Assembly (NCBI GenBank): GCA_001898405.1
Contig: MKTW01000001.1
Span: 620,001-684,000 of the forward strand
Length of the DNA stretch: 64,000 nt
Reading direction: 5' to 3'
Source: Sphingobacteriales bacterium 44-61
GTDB taxonomy: Bacteria; Bacteroidota; Bacteroidia; Chitinophagales; Chitinophagaceae
Below are positions 36,621-45,643 of the stretch, piece by piece (position 1 is the first letter of the stretch; each line of letters begins with the position of its first letter). The position numbers and the translations under genes were made by a program. The notes below the pieces were generated by a model. It was not told the DNA's origin and did no database searches. It saw only the letters and a list, made by a program, of their open reading frames with translations.

Positions 36621-37667
36621 TTATATCATCACCGTTTCTATCTTCTTAAATCCTTCACGGGGCTTTACACCTTCCCATAAGATCCTATAAACTGTTTCGG
36701 CTATCGGCATAGATGCCTGCACAGACCGGTTGATATTGTAAATACACTTGGCGGCATTATATCCTTCAGCCACCATATTCATTTCCAATTGCGCCGTCTT
36801 CACCGAATATCCCTTGCCGATCATATTGCCAAAAGTGCGGTTGCGGCTGAAAAGGGAATAGCAGGTTACCAGGAGATCTCCCAGGTACACAGAAGCTGCA
36901 TAGTTCGGTGTTTTGCGGTGTGTAACAGGGTCCTCTCCTCCTGCATGCTCGCCCACTACGATATGCTCTGCGCCAAAACTTCTGAGGAATCCGGCCATTT
37001 CATCTGCCGCATTAGCAATATATACACTCTGGAAATTATCCCCGTATTCCAATCCATGCGCAATGCCTGCTCCTACCGCATAAATATTTTTCAGCACAGC
37101 CGCATATTGCACGCCAAGTATATCATGATTAACGATCGTATTGATATAATCCGTGGCGAAATGCGAAGCAATGGTGGAAGCCATTGGTATATCTACCCCG
37201 GAGAAAGTGAGGTAGGACAACTTTTCCGCCGCTACTTCTTCTGCATGGCAGGGTCCTAAAACGGCGAAATAATTTTCAAGGGGAATATCAAATTCCTGCT
37301 GCAAATAATAGTTCAGCAAAATATCTTTTTGTGGCAGGATGCCTTTTACTGCAGACACAACTTTCTTGTCTTCCCAATCCGAAGCTTTCAGATTGCCAAG
37401 GCTTTGCTCCACAAAAGAAGAAGGAATGGCAATAACAACGATGTCTGAATTTCGCACGACTGTTTGCACATTGGCAGACATCTGCAACAAGGAAACATCA
37501 AAATTCACTGAAGACAGGTATGACGGATTATGACGCCGCTCAGTAATATGTCGGATATTATTTTCATTCCTTACCCACCAGTTCACCTTCTGCTTATTAT
37601 CTGTCAGAACCTTCGTCAAGGCGGTTGCCCAACTGCCACTGCCAATTATACCAAATGTCTTCCTCAT
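36621..37667 (-). CDS. gpsA: NAD(P)-dependent glycerol-3-phosphate dehydrogenase
   Basis: 348 residues. It reduces dihydroxyacetone phosphate to sn-glycerol 3-phosphate for phospholipid synthesis. The Rossmann motif is GIIGSGSWATALTKVL at the front; the middle has VLGPCHAEEVA and the catalytic lysine in QYAAVLKNIYAVGAGIAHGLEYGDN, with MIGKGYSVKTAQLEMNMVAEGY near the end. Last in a leftward run after the TolC and adaptor genes (52 bases from the adaptor), although unrelated in function. Confidence 0.96.
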   Translation of the reverse strand: MRKTFGIIGSGSWATALTKVLTDNKQKVNWWVRNENNIRHITERRHNPSYLSSVNFDVSLLQMSANVQTVVRNSDIVVIAIPSSFVEQSLGNLKASDWEDKKVVSAVKGILPQKDILLNYYLQQEFDIPLENYFAVLGPCHAEEVAAEKLSYLTFSGVDIPMASTIASHFATDYINTIVNHDILGVQYAAVLKNIYAVGAGIAHGLEYGDNFQSVYIANAADEMAGFLRSFGAEHIVVGEHAGGEDPVTHRKTPNYAASVYLGDLLVTCYSLFSRNRTFGNMIGKGYSVKTAQLEMNMVAEGYNAAKCIYNINRSVQASMPIAETVYRILWEGVKPREGFKKIETVMI

Positions 37668-37719
37668 GTTCAGTTTTAAAAGTAAAATGCCTCAACGCTG
37701 CACTACAGCCTTTTGTTCA

Positions 37720-39096
37720 TCACTTCTTCTCAAAAAGCTGTTCTTTCGGAACTACTTTTACTTTTACTCCGTCTTTCAGCGTTTTGCTGATAGCAGTATA
37801 GGGGCCTGTAACTACCTGTTCCCCGCCTTTAAGCCCGCTGAGGATCTCTATATAACTGATATCCTGTATACCTGATTTCACTACCGTTTTCTTCACAGTG
37901 CCATCGGCCTGCACAAGAAATACCACTTCTTCCAGTTCACTGCTGATCGAAGGTGCCTGGTTTGCTTCCGATTCCTGGCCTCCTTTGGCATCCTGTGCTT
38001 CTTTCTTTTTATCCGCAATACTTTGGTCACTTCCTTTAACGCGCGCATTCACGGAAGTGATGGGCACAGAAAGCACATTCTCATGTCGCTTGGTCTTGAT
38101 ATCTGCGCTGGCATTCATACCAGGACGGAAAGGGAATTTCTTTGGTTTGGACGGATCGATCAGGTCTTTGTAAGAATTATAATCCAACCTGATCCTTACC
38201 TGGTAATTGGTGACGTCATTGGTCGCTGCTGCGGAGCCTGCCTGGGCCGATTTAACGCTGCTGGCGATCTGCGTCACCACACCTTTGAACTTACGGTTAT
38301 TATAAGCATCCACTTCAATATCTGCTGAGTCGCCAATATTTACCTTTACAATATCATTTTCACCAACATCCACTCTTGCTTCCAGTACGCTCATGTCGGC
38401 TACTGTCATCATTTCAGTACCTACATTAAAGCTGTTACCGGCCACCCGTTCACCTCTTTTGATCTGCAGGGAAGATATCACTCCGCTCATAGGCGCCACC
38501 AGCGTGGTACGACCCAGATCTTTGTTCGCCCTTGTCAATCCTGCCTGTGCTGTTTGCACATTTGCTTTAAGGCTCTTGATGTTTTGCTGTGCAGCGGTAT
38601 AATTAGCCTGGGCAGAACGCCAGGTGGTTTCAAACTGTTCAAATTCCGCTTGTGAGATCACTTTCTGATTATACAAAGCCTTGTTACGGTCATACGCCTG
38701 CTTGGCCTGGTTCAGGTTTGCCTGTAAAGCGTCCAGCGCTGCTTCATTATTGGCAACCGTAGCCTGTGACTGACTAACCTGTGAAGCTGCTTCATCCCGC
38801 TGCAAAGCATAGATATCCGCAAAGATGCGCGCCAGCACCTGGCCTTTTCTTACACTATCACCTTCTTCCACATTCAATTCGGTCACCTCACCAGAAATAT
38901 CCGGGCTGATCTTTACTTCCACTTCAGGATATATCTGGCCACTGGCTGTTACGGTTTCAACGATCGTTCTTTTGGCCACTGGCTCCGCAGACACTTTTTC
39001 CATATTGTCTCCCTTACCGCCAAAAACTTTGGCACCGATAAAGAGAACAGCCAATATACCTGCAATGATCAGTATCCATTTTAAAGTCTTACTCAT
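37720..39096 (-). CDS. MacA/HlyD-type efflux periplasmic adaptor
   Basis: 458 residues. An N-terminal membrane helix (WILIIAGILAVLFIGAKVF) is followed by the lipoyl-like half motif SGEVTELNVEEGDSVRKGQVLARI. A long coiled-coil hairpin (about 90-190, Ala/Gln-rich) follows, with the second lipoyl half (TTLVAPMSGVISSLQIKRGERV), then beta-barrel and membrane-proximal domains. It links an inner-membrane pump to TolC. Its TolC partner is just upstream, but no pump subunit is in the window. The charged insertion near 355-385 (GSDQSIADKKKEAQDAKGG) is unusual. Confidence 0.92.
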   Translation of the reverse strand: MSKTLKWILIIAGILAVLFIGAKVFGGKGDNMEKVSAEPVAKRTIVETVTASGQIYPEVEVKISPDISGEVTELNVEEGDSVRKGQVLARIFADIYALQRDEAASQVSQSQATVANNEAALDALQANLNQAKQAYDRNKALYNQKVISQAEFEQFETTWRSAQANYTAAQQNIKSLKANVQTAQAGLTRANKDLGRTTLVAPMSGVISSLQIKRGERVAGNSFNVGTEMMTVADMSVLEARVDVGENDIVKVNIGDSADIEVDAYNNRKFKGVVTQIASSVKSAQAGSAAATNDVTNYQVRIRLDYNSYKDLIDPSKPKKFPFRPGMNASADIKTKRHENVLSVPITSVNARVKGSDQSIADKKKEAQDAKGGQESEANQAPSISSELEEVVFLVQADGTVKKTVVKSGIQDISYIEILSGLKGGEQVVTGPYTAISKTLKDGVKVKVVPKEQLFEKK

Positions 39097-39157
39097 AATA
39101 GCTACCCCATCCGGGGTTTTTGATTAGATAATGGTTAAGCCAGCAAGCCTGGTTTAT

Positions 39158-40597
39158 TTATAGTTTCAGACCAAGTCCTTTATAGAATTCAAGCAATTTC
39201 ATCTTGAAAATATAATCGTATTGTGCTGAAACCATGTTGATCTTCGCCCTGAAAAGATTGTTCTGATTAGTGATCAGATCAATCGTGTTCAATAACCCCA
39301 CATCAAATCTCTTCTTTGCAAAATCATACGCCTTCTGTGATGTTTCCACGCCTTTTTTTGAGGCATTGAATTTCTGCAAGGCTGCTACAGCATTTGTATG
39401 AGCCTGGTAAATGTCCTGCTTCAGGGTTTGAGCATCGAGTTCTTTTTGCAATTCAACATTGGAAACATTCAGTTTGGCTTTTTTCCAGTTGGTACGGGCA
39501 GTTCCTCCATTAAAGAGAGGGATGCGCAACCCTAACCCAACGGATTGCCCAAAATTATTATCAAGCTGCGTAAAGAAGGGTCTTTTAGCAAATATCTTGT
39601 CGAAAACGATAGGATCCGCTGTAATTACAGGATAAGCAACACTGCTGACCGTTACATGTCCGATAACATCAGTACCAGGTGCTAATTTAAAATCCCGCAA
39701 TATCTGATCTTGAGTAGAATAGCGTGTATCAAGCCCTCCAAAAAGTGAAAGCGACGGATACATTTGCCCTTTAGCTGCTGCTACATTTTTTATAGCTGCC
39801 TGCAGATTAAGATCATTGATCTTTTGCTGCGGCATATTGGCCTGAGCCATCGTATACACCATAGCAGGGTCCAGCTCTGCCAATGATTCTATCGGTATTT
39901 GTTCCACTGAAGGAATTGCTACTGTGAAAACCTGGTCGGCAGGTATATTAAGTAATCCTTTCAGTTGCAGAACAGATAAAGTATAATTCGCATTAGCCGT
40001 TATCAATGTGGAACTGTCGTTTGCCAACTGGGCTTCCAGTTCTGCCTGGTTCAGCTCAGGCAGTGCACCAGCCGTCACTTGCTTTTTTACAATATCCAGT
40101 TGTTCGATACTTTGCTTTACCTGTACATCGCTGATATTGACCTGTTCAGCATTCAATAATATCTGGAGATAAGCATTTGCCACATTCAATGCCACATCGT
40201 TCCTTGCTTTTTCAGCACCGGCAATATATGCCTGAGCAGTAAGCTTATTAGCAGCCACCGTATTTTTCTTACTGAACCAGTTGAATAGATCAAGATTGAT
40301 GTTAAGGGAAGGGTTGGCAAAAAAAGTTCGTTGATTGGTAAACTGGTTAGTAGAAGGGTCAATGTTGCGGCCAAACTGATAACCGCCGCTGCTTTGAATA
40401 TTCGCCGTCGGGAATTGTGACAGCTTACTCTGCTCGTAGGTCAGGGCCGTTATACGAGCCTGCACGTCAGCCTGACGCACAGAAATATTATTTTTCAATG
40501 CATATTCCACACATTGCTGAAGGTCCCATTTATCCTGGGCAAAGCATGTTGTAGCGGCGAATAAGCAGATTAACAGTTGGATGCAGCGGGTCATCAT
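39158..40597 (-). CDS. TolC-family outer membrane efflux protein
   Basis: 479 residues with a signal peptide (CIQLLICLFAATTCFAQ) and two structurally repeated halves, each with long helices and barrel strands: WDLQQCVEYALKNNISVRQADVQ at the front, LRIPLFNGGTARTNWKKAKLNVSNVELQK in the second half, and KRFDVGLLNTIDLITNQNNLFRAKIN near the end. It provides the outer membrane duct for the adaptor encoded 61 bases downstream. Confidence 0.94.
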   Translation of the reverse strand: MMTRCIQLLICLFAATTCFAQDKWDLQQCVEYALKNNISVRQADVQARITALTYEQSKLSQFPTANIQSSGGYQFGRNIDPSTNQFTNQRTFFANPSLNINLDLFNWFSKKNTVAANKLTAQAYIAGAEKARNDVALNVANAYLQILLNAEQVNISDVQVKQSIEQLDIVKKQVTAGALPELNQAELEAQLANDSSTLITANANYTLSVLQLKGLLNIPADQVFTVAIPSVEQIPIESLAELDPAMVYTMAQANMPQQKINDLNLQAAIKNVAAAKGQMYPSLSLFGGLDTRYSTQDQILRDFKLAPGTDVIGHVTVSSVAYPVITADPIVFDKIFAKRPFFTQLDNNFGQSVGLGLRIPLFNGGTARTNWKKAKLNVSNVELQKELDAQTLKQDIYQAHTNAVAALQKFNASKKGVETSQKAYDFAKKRFDVGLLNTIDLITNQNNLFRAKINMVSAQYDYIFKMKLLEFYKGLGLKL

Positions 40598-40789
40598 AAA
40601 ACAAAAATAACAGAAAACCGCACCCGCTGAAGTGATTTTTGATAAATAGGGGTTAAATTTTGAGTCGGGGTCGATAGTCTGAAGTTACCTGAGTTTGAAA
40701 TATTCAATCCGGTATGTAAAGAATGCTGGTTTTTCGGGGCAGTCCCGACTAAAGATTCACGCCCCGGAACCGGCCACCTCCCGGTATAT

Positions 40790-41944
40790 TTAAGAGAGTG
40801 CCTGGTCAAGGTCCTTGATAATGTATGCGGGTTCCTCCAGCCCTATGTAGAGCCGCACATAGCGGTGCTCAGGGTTGGAAGGATCGAAGTCTGCGGCAGG
40901 GATGCCGGCGCATTTGGGAATGATCAGGGATTCGTGGCCACCCCAGCTTACTGCCATTAATATGTGTTGCAGGGATTCGCAGAATTTTACGATGGATTCC
41001 CGTTTATGGGTCTTTAATATGACCGTGAGCAGGCCACAAGCCCCACTCATCTGTTTTTTGGCCAGGGCATATTGAGGGAAAGATTCGTCAAAGGGGAATA
41101 TTACGGATTCCACCGCAGGGTGTTGCTTCAGGAAATTGAATACTTCCACGGTAGAGTGGCTGATGCGGTCGAGCCGGGCAGGCAGGGTACGCAAACCCCT
41201 TATCAGCAGCCAGGCATTGAAAGGCTGGATGCCGCTCCCAATATTGAGGTATTCACTATCGAATATTTTTTTCATCATGGCTTTTGTGCCACAGAGCACA
41301 CCGCCAAGCGTATCGCTATGTCCACCGATATACTTGGTAGCCGTTTGCATAGCCAGGTCGATGCCCGCGGAAATAACGGGTTGGTATATGGGTGTGGCAT
41401 AGCTGTTATCGATCATGGTAATGATCTGCCGGCTTTGGGCAAAAGCGGCCACTTCAGCCAGGGGCTGCAGTGTAAATGCCCAGCTGTTTGGCGATTCCAG
41501 GTAGTAAAAGGTTGTATTGGGCTGGGTAGCTTCCTGCCAGTTTTCCAGGCTGGAACCATCAATATAAGTAGTGTGTACACCAAACCTGGGCAATACCACA
41601 TCAAACATTTTTTGTGCCCAGCTATAAGGATTTTTGACGGATACAATATGATCGCCGCTTTTTACATTGGCCAGTACACCGGCAAAAATGGCTGCAGCCC
41701 CACTATTAAATACCAGGCAATCTTCTGCACCATCCAGGGCTGCCAGTTTTTTCCGGAGGATATCCACTGTGGGGTTCAGGCCGCGACTGTAGAGATAGCC
41801 ACCCATTTCATCTTCAAAGGCCTTGCCCAAAGCATCTACCGTCTTAAAAGCAAAATTGCTCGCCTGCACAATGGGGGGAGCAATTGCATTAAAATACTGT
41901 TCACGGTCCTCTGCCAGTTCATTCACTATATAAGAGATGTCCAT
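40790..41944 (-). CDS. PLP-dependent trans-sulfuration enzyme family protein
   Basis: 384 residues from the ATG complement of 41942-41944; the frame is open to 42013, but those residues overlap the upstream permease and are not homologous. The PLP lysine is in TKYIGGHSDTLGG. The family marks YLYSRGLNPTVDILRKKLAALDGAEDCLVFNSGAAAI, MIDNSYATPIYQP and LIIPKCAG are present. Cystathionine gamma-synthase/lyase or methionine gamma-lyase are the candidate reactions; sequence alone does not decide. It starts 4 bases after the APC permease stop, so the permease probably moves its substrate or product. Confidence 0.88.
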   Translation of the reverse strand: MDISYIVNELAEDREQYFNAIAPPIVQASNFAFKTVDALGKAFEDEMGGYLYSRGLNPTVDILRKKLAALDGAEDCLVFNSGAAAIFAGVLANVKSGDHIVSVKNPYSWAQKMFDVVLPRFGVHTTYIDGSSLENWQEATQPNTTFYYLESPNSWAFTLQPLAEVAAFAQSRQIITMIDNSYATPIYQPVISAGIDLAMQTATKYIGGHSDTLGGVLCGTKAMMKKIFDSEYLNIGSGIQPFNAWLLIRGLRTLPARLDRISHSTVEVFNFLKQHPAVESVIFPFDESFPQYALAKKQMSGACGLLTVILKTHKRESIVKFCESLQHILMAVSWGGHESLIIPKCAGIPAADFDPSNPEHRYVRLYIGLEEPAYIIKDLDQALS

Positions 41945-41948
41945 GGTA

Positions 41949-43283
41949 TCAGTGTTCTTTCTTTTTGTAATTAATAATACCCCAGTAAATAAGCAGGAAA
42001 ACACCAAAAACACTTGTTCCTATCAGGGCAAGATTTGGCGTATTCACCGCAATGGAAATGCCAACGAATATATAAGCAGCAATAAATATCAGCGGTAATA
42101 AAGGATAGAGTTTCATTTTATAGATGCCTGTTCCATCCAGGTGTTTCGTTCGCTTGCGCAAAATAAAGATCGTGGCAGCCGAACTCGCCATACCAATGGA
42201 ATCAAGGAAAATGGTAAAACTCAATATCTCATTAAAAGATTTGGCAAAGAATAAAACGATAATGCCGATAGCAGCAAAGGCAGTAAGACCTACTGTAAGC
42301 ACATCCTTTTTTTCATCTTTCTTTTTAAAAGCAGCAGGCAGTATCCCGTCTTTACTCATGGCATACATTACGCGGGGGTTGCTAAGCAGCAACACATTCA
42401 CATAAGCCAGCACGGCAATAAAGAGAAGAATGGAAGCAATGGTCCTTCCCGTAGGACCAAACATTTTTTCCACCACAATGGAAGCGATCCCTCTTGAGGT
42501 TTTCAGTTGTTCAAAACCAATCGCATTATAATAAGCGTAGCTCACTGCAAGATAAAGCAGGATAATGATCATGATACCAATGAATATCCCGCGGGGGATC
42601 GTTTTCCTGGGCTGCTGTATTTCTTCCCCGAAATTGATGGTTTGCTGATAACCTCCATACGTAAAGGAAACAGCGATCAGGGCCACGCCAAAAGAGCGGA
42701 TATAATCCATCATTCCAAAACTGCCTTCCGAAGCTGTTACCACATTATTACTGCCCTCCACAAAAAAGATAGAGCTGATCAGCAGCACCAGCATTCCGAT
42801 CTTGATGATCATTAAAATGTTCTGTGCTGTAGAGCTCATCCTCAACCCCATCAGGTTAACACCATAAAAAATAATGATAGGCACCATGGCGATCAGTGCA
42901 CGGGTCATAGAGCCGGGATCGGCTTTAAACAATACCTCTGAAATATATTCACTTCCCACCAATGCCACACCTGCCATGGAAGCTGCATTGGAGATAAGGA
43001 TAATACAGTTGATGGAAAAAGCAACCGAAGGGTGGTAACATTCGGCAAACACTTTATAATAACCACCGGTAACAGGAAAGCGGGAACCAATCTCCGCATA
43101 GGTGAGCGCACCGCATAAAGCCACAACTCCACCGGCAAACCAGGCAAGGAAAAACAAGAGCGGCGTAATAGCTGCATTGGCAGCATCGGCAGAAGTCCTG
43201 AATATTCCCATGCCGATCACCAGGCCTACAACGATCATGGTCAGGTCAAAAAGACCCAACTTGTTTTTTTCAGTCATGCGCAT
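41949..43283 (-). CDS. APC-family amino acid permease
   Basis: 444 residues with about 12 membrane helices. The first holds the APC signature LVIGMGIFRTSADAANAAI (unwound GxG at helix 1). The segment FGVALIAVSFTYGGYQQTINFGEEIQQPRKTIPRGIFIG, split by its loop, is the helix 6 region. The protein starts MRMTEKNK (or at the ATG two codons later). Paired with the PLP enzyme downstream, it may bring in a sulfur amino acid or homoserine-type substrate (inference). 33 bases separate it from the upstream gene of unknown function. Confidence 0.92.
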   Translation of the reverse strand: MRMTEKNKLGLFDLTMIVVGLVIGMGIFRTSADAANAAITPLLFFLAWFAGGVVALCGALTYAEIGSRFPVTGGYYKVFAECYHPSVAFSINCIILISNAASMAGVALVGSEYISEVLFKADPGSMTRALIAMVPIIIFYGVNLMGLRMSSTAQNILMIIKIGMLVLLISSIFFVEGSNNVVTASEGSFGMMDYIRSFGVALIAVSFTYGGYQQTINFGEEIQQPRKTIPRGIFIGIMIIILLYLAVSYAYYNAIGFEQLKTSRGIASIVVEKMFGPTGRTIASILLFIAVLAYVNVLLLSNPRVMYAMSKDGILPAAFKKKDEKKDVLTVGLTAFAAIGIIVLFFAKSFNEILSFTIFLDSIGMASSAATIFILRKRTKHLDGTGIYKMKLYPLLPLIFIAAYIFVGISIAVNTPNLALIGTSVFGVFLLIYWGIINYKKKEH

Positions 43284-43316
43284 GAAGATAATGGATTCCG
43301 CTTTTTTTGCAGAAAA

Positions 43317-43865
43317 CTAATTTGCCAGCCTGGGCAAACCCATCTCCGCCCTCATAGGTGAATACTGGCAAATAGTGATCATAGGATTTATCTTCAGCAT
43401 AAAACTGTCTGCCCATTCACTGGCAGCCAGGTGGGTCATATCACCGGTTGCCAGCAAAAGCTGGTCACCGAAAGAACCCAGCAAACTGAGCACGCCTGTA
43501 AAATAAGTAATAGCAACCCCATGCTGCAAATGGTCAGATAAATGAGACCGGATAATCTCAAACTGATGTGTTTCAAAACCAGGTTGCACCTGGCCCGGCA
43601 CCCATTCCTTTATTCCGGGTATTACTCCATTCAGACCGGCAATATAAAGGCCGACCGAAAAGCCTACTTTATAATGAAGGGAATTGGCTTTCGGGTTATT
43701 CGCGATCAATTCCTGCAAAGTGTGGAACTGCCCATTGGGATTATAGGCCTGTGCCTGCATAAGGAACTCCTGGTAGGAATCATTAAACACATCTTTTTCA
43801 AAACTACCGGTAGCAGTGACATCAATTTCCTGGCGGAAAGCGAGTTTGATAAGTGCTTTTGACAT
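43317..43865 (-). CDS. Protein of unknown function linked to the intradiol dioxygenase
   Basis: 182 residues, no signal peptide or membrane helix. Stretches such as ANSLHYKVGFSVGLYIAGLN, PGFETHQFEIIRSHLSDHLQ and FTGVLSLLGSFGDQLLLATGDM suggest a mostly helical globular protein. No family is recognised. It starts 17 bases after the intradiol dioxygenase stop and ends 33 before the permease start, so it is probably in one leftward unit with them. Confidence 0.7.
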   Translation of the reverse strand: MSKALIKLAFRQEIDVTATGSFEKDVFNDSYQEFLMQAQAYNPNGQFHTLQELIANNPKANSLHYKVGFSVGLYIAGLNGVIPGIKEWVPGQVQPGFETHQFEIIRSHLSDHLQHGVAITYFTGVLSLLGSFGDQLLLATGDMTHLAASEWADSFMLKINPMITICQYSPMRAEMGLPRLAN

Positions 43866-43882
43866 AAAGGACCTTTTAATTG

Positions 43883-44602
43883 CTAAGCAGCGACATACAG
43901 GGTATGAACAAGATCATATCCTCCGGAAGAATTTGCCGTAACGGTTGCCAGCTCATTATCGAGGGAATTGCTGATGATGCTGTCTTTTGCATTTGTTGTA
44001 TCAGGTTGCCCATGCGCCGAATAGAGCGGAGTGCTGCACACGGCTGCATTGATCGCATCAGGAAAAGCGATCTGCGAAGTCAGTTTCAGGTTACTGTTAA
44101 CATACACCTGCACATGAATATGGATACAACGCCCGCTATACCAACCGGGATAGATAGATACAAAACTGATCTCTCCATTGCTATCGCTGATCTGCCTGCC
44201 GCGGCAAAATACCAGGCTGCTGTTATTTTGCGTGCCGAGATAACCGGTATTGGTATAGCCGGAGTAATAACCATCTTTATCACAATGCCAGATGTCAACG
44301 ACCGCATTGGCCAATACAGCACAACTGTTATTTACATTCCGCACTACAATTTTAATATTAAGAGGAATACCTGTTTTCCCATCTGCGATATTCGTTCGCT
44401 GAATAGCTGAACCACGGCTGCTGTACAATGGATAAGGGCCATCGGTTTCAGTATCTGTAACAGAACAACTGCCTGATTCAGGATCTGATCCCGAATCAGG
44501 GTCGCTTGTTGTACCATCTTTTTTACAGGCATCCAGCACCGGGATAATACCAATAGCGCCGATAAAGCCGGCTGTTTTTTTCAGGAAATTCTTGCGTTCC
44601 AT
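43883..44602 (-). CDS. Exported intradiol ring-cleavage dioxygenase-like protein
   Basis: 239 residues. An N-terminal twin-basic-like and hydrophobic segment (ERKNFLKKTAGFIGAIGIIPVLDAC) looks like a lipoprotein or export signal. A Ser/Asp/Gly linker follows. The dioxygenase beta sandwich has GPYPLYSS, VVDIWHCDKDGYYSGY with the first candidate Fe tyrosine, and YPGWYSGRCIHIHVQV with the second tyrosine and the HxH pair. These are the four non-haem Fe(III) ligands expected of the family. It lacks the N-terminal domain of catechol 1,2-dioxygenases and resembles the single-domain extracellular group. The substrate is unknown. Confidence 0.86.
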   Translation of the reverse strand: MERKNFLKKTAGFIGAIGIIPVLDACKKDGTTSDPDSGSDPESGSCSVTDTETDGPYPLYSSRGSAIQRTNIADGKTGIPLNIKIVVRNVNNSCAVLANAVVDIWHCDKDGYYSGYTNTGYLGTQNNSSLVFCRGRQISDSNGEISFVSIYPGWYSGRCIHIHVQVYVNSNLKLTSQIAFPDAINAAVCSTPLYSAHGQPDTTNAKDSIISNSLDNELATVTANSSGGYDLVHTLYVAA

Positions 44603-44707
44603 AGCGTCGCTTTTGAGTGAAGGGTTAAGCTGTTGACGCTATAAAAATGATCTTTAATAAAGCGGTGTGGAAAAATGATAGATGAACAGACAGGATGTAC
44701 CGGCTAA

Positions 44708-45460
44708 TCAGTATTTCACAACAGGGCAATCCAGCGTATTCACTTTCCCAAAACGAAGAATAACATTGAGTGTATGACTGTAATATCCATCTCCTTTCTT
44801 AGGATTGGCAGCTTCACTGAAACCATCCAGGTAATCGGTAGATATACGCCGGTAATTCGTTTCCAGTCCAATACCTACTTTATCGGAAATAAAATACCGT
44901 ACGCCTACTACAAGCGGAATAATAAATTTTCCGCGTGGAGGATCATGTTGAAGGTCTTCATTAAGCCCAATAGCAGTTGTTGAATTGGCCAGGAAGTATT
45001 CATTATTAAAACGGCTCCAATCGCGTTCGATTTTCAGGAAGGTATAGCCTACTCCCGCCCCTATATAGGGAGCCAGTTTGCGGTTGGCATAGTTACGGTT
45101 CAGGATATTCCATTCCATCATGCCGCTTATTTCTGTAATGGGGGTATTAAAATTAAACGCACGTTGCCGGCGGTATTCCGGTTCTGCATATTTTGCATCA
45201 TCACCTTCCAGGGAACCAAGCGCCACATTGAGCCGCCAGCCAAAGCCTGCACTTACCAGTTTTCCACCAAAGATTTGTATAGCAGGCCGGAGGGTTTTGT
45301 ATGAACCGGCTTTTTCTTCAGTAAGATCACCCTGGTAAACGAATACCCCACCACCTACTCCAAATTGCCATTTAGGCACATTATTAAAAATCTGTGCTTT
45401 GACTCCACAACCGATCACTAACAACAATAAGAGGCCTGTACTGTGCTTACAGTAATTCAT
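44708..45460 (-). CDS. Outer membrane beta-barrel protein, DUF6089-type
   Basis: 250 residues with a signal peptide (STGLLLLLVIGCGVKAQ) and about eight predicted strands: WQFGVGGGVFVYQGDL, LVSAGFGWRLNVALGSLEGDDAKY, RKLAPYIGAGVGYTFLKIERDW, FIIPLVVGVRYFISDKVGIGLE and HTLNVILRFG. The order matches the DUF6089 / PorT-like small barrels of Bacteroidota. It stands alone between the dioxygenase gene (105 bp gap) and the two-component genes (183 bp gap). Role unknown. Confidence 0.85.
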   Translation of the reverse strand: MNYCKHSTGLLLLLVIGCGVKAQIFNNVPKWQFGVGGGVFVYQGDLTEEKAGSYKTLRPAIQIFGGKLVSAGFGWRLNVALGSLEGDDAKYAEPEYRRQRAFNFNTPITEISGMMEWNILNRNYANRKLAPYIGAGVGYTFLKIERDWSRFNNEYFLANSTTAIGLNEDLQHDPPRGKFIIPLVVGVRYFISDKVGIGLETNYRRISTDYLDGFSEAANPKKGDGYYSHTLNVILRFGKVNTLDCPVVKY

Positions 45461-45643
45461 ACAATACGATTTTTCCGTAAATGGTAAAGCAGTGTTGGTT
45501 GGGTGTCGGGGGATAAGAGGTATGCTTGTTCTTAACGGAAAAAATGTCTTTTCATTTTCGCCGTTTTGTTAAAATCAGCCACTCAAAGCAATTTTCAGGC
45601 CAGTCGATCAGGAAAGAATTAAAAGAATAATCTTATATATCTT

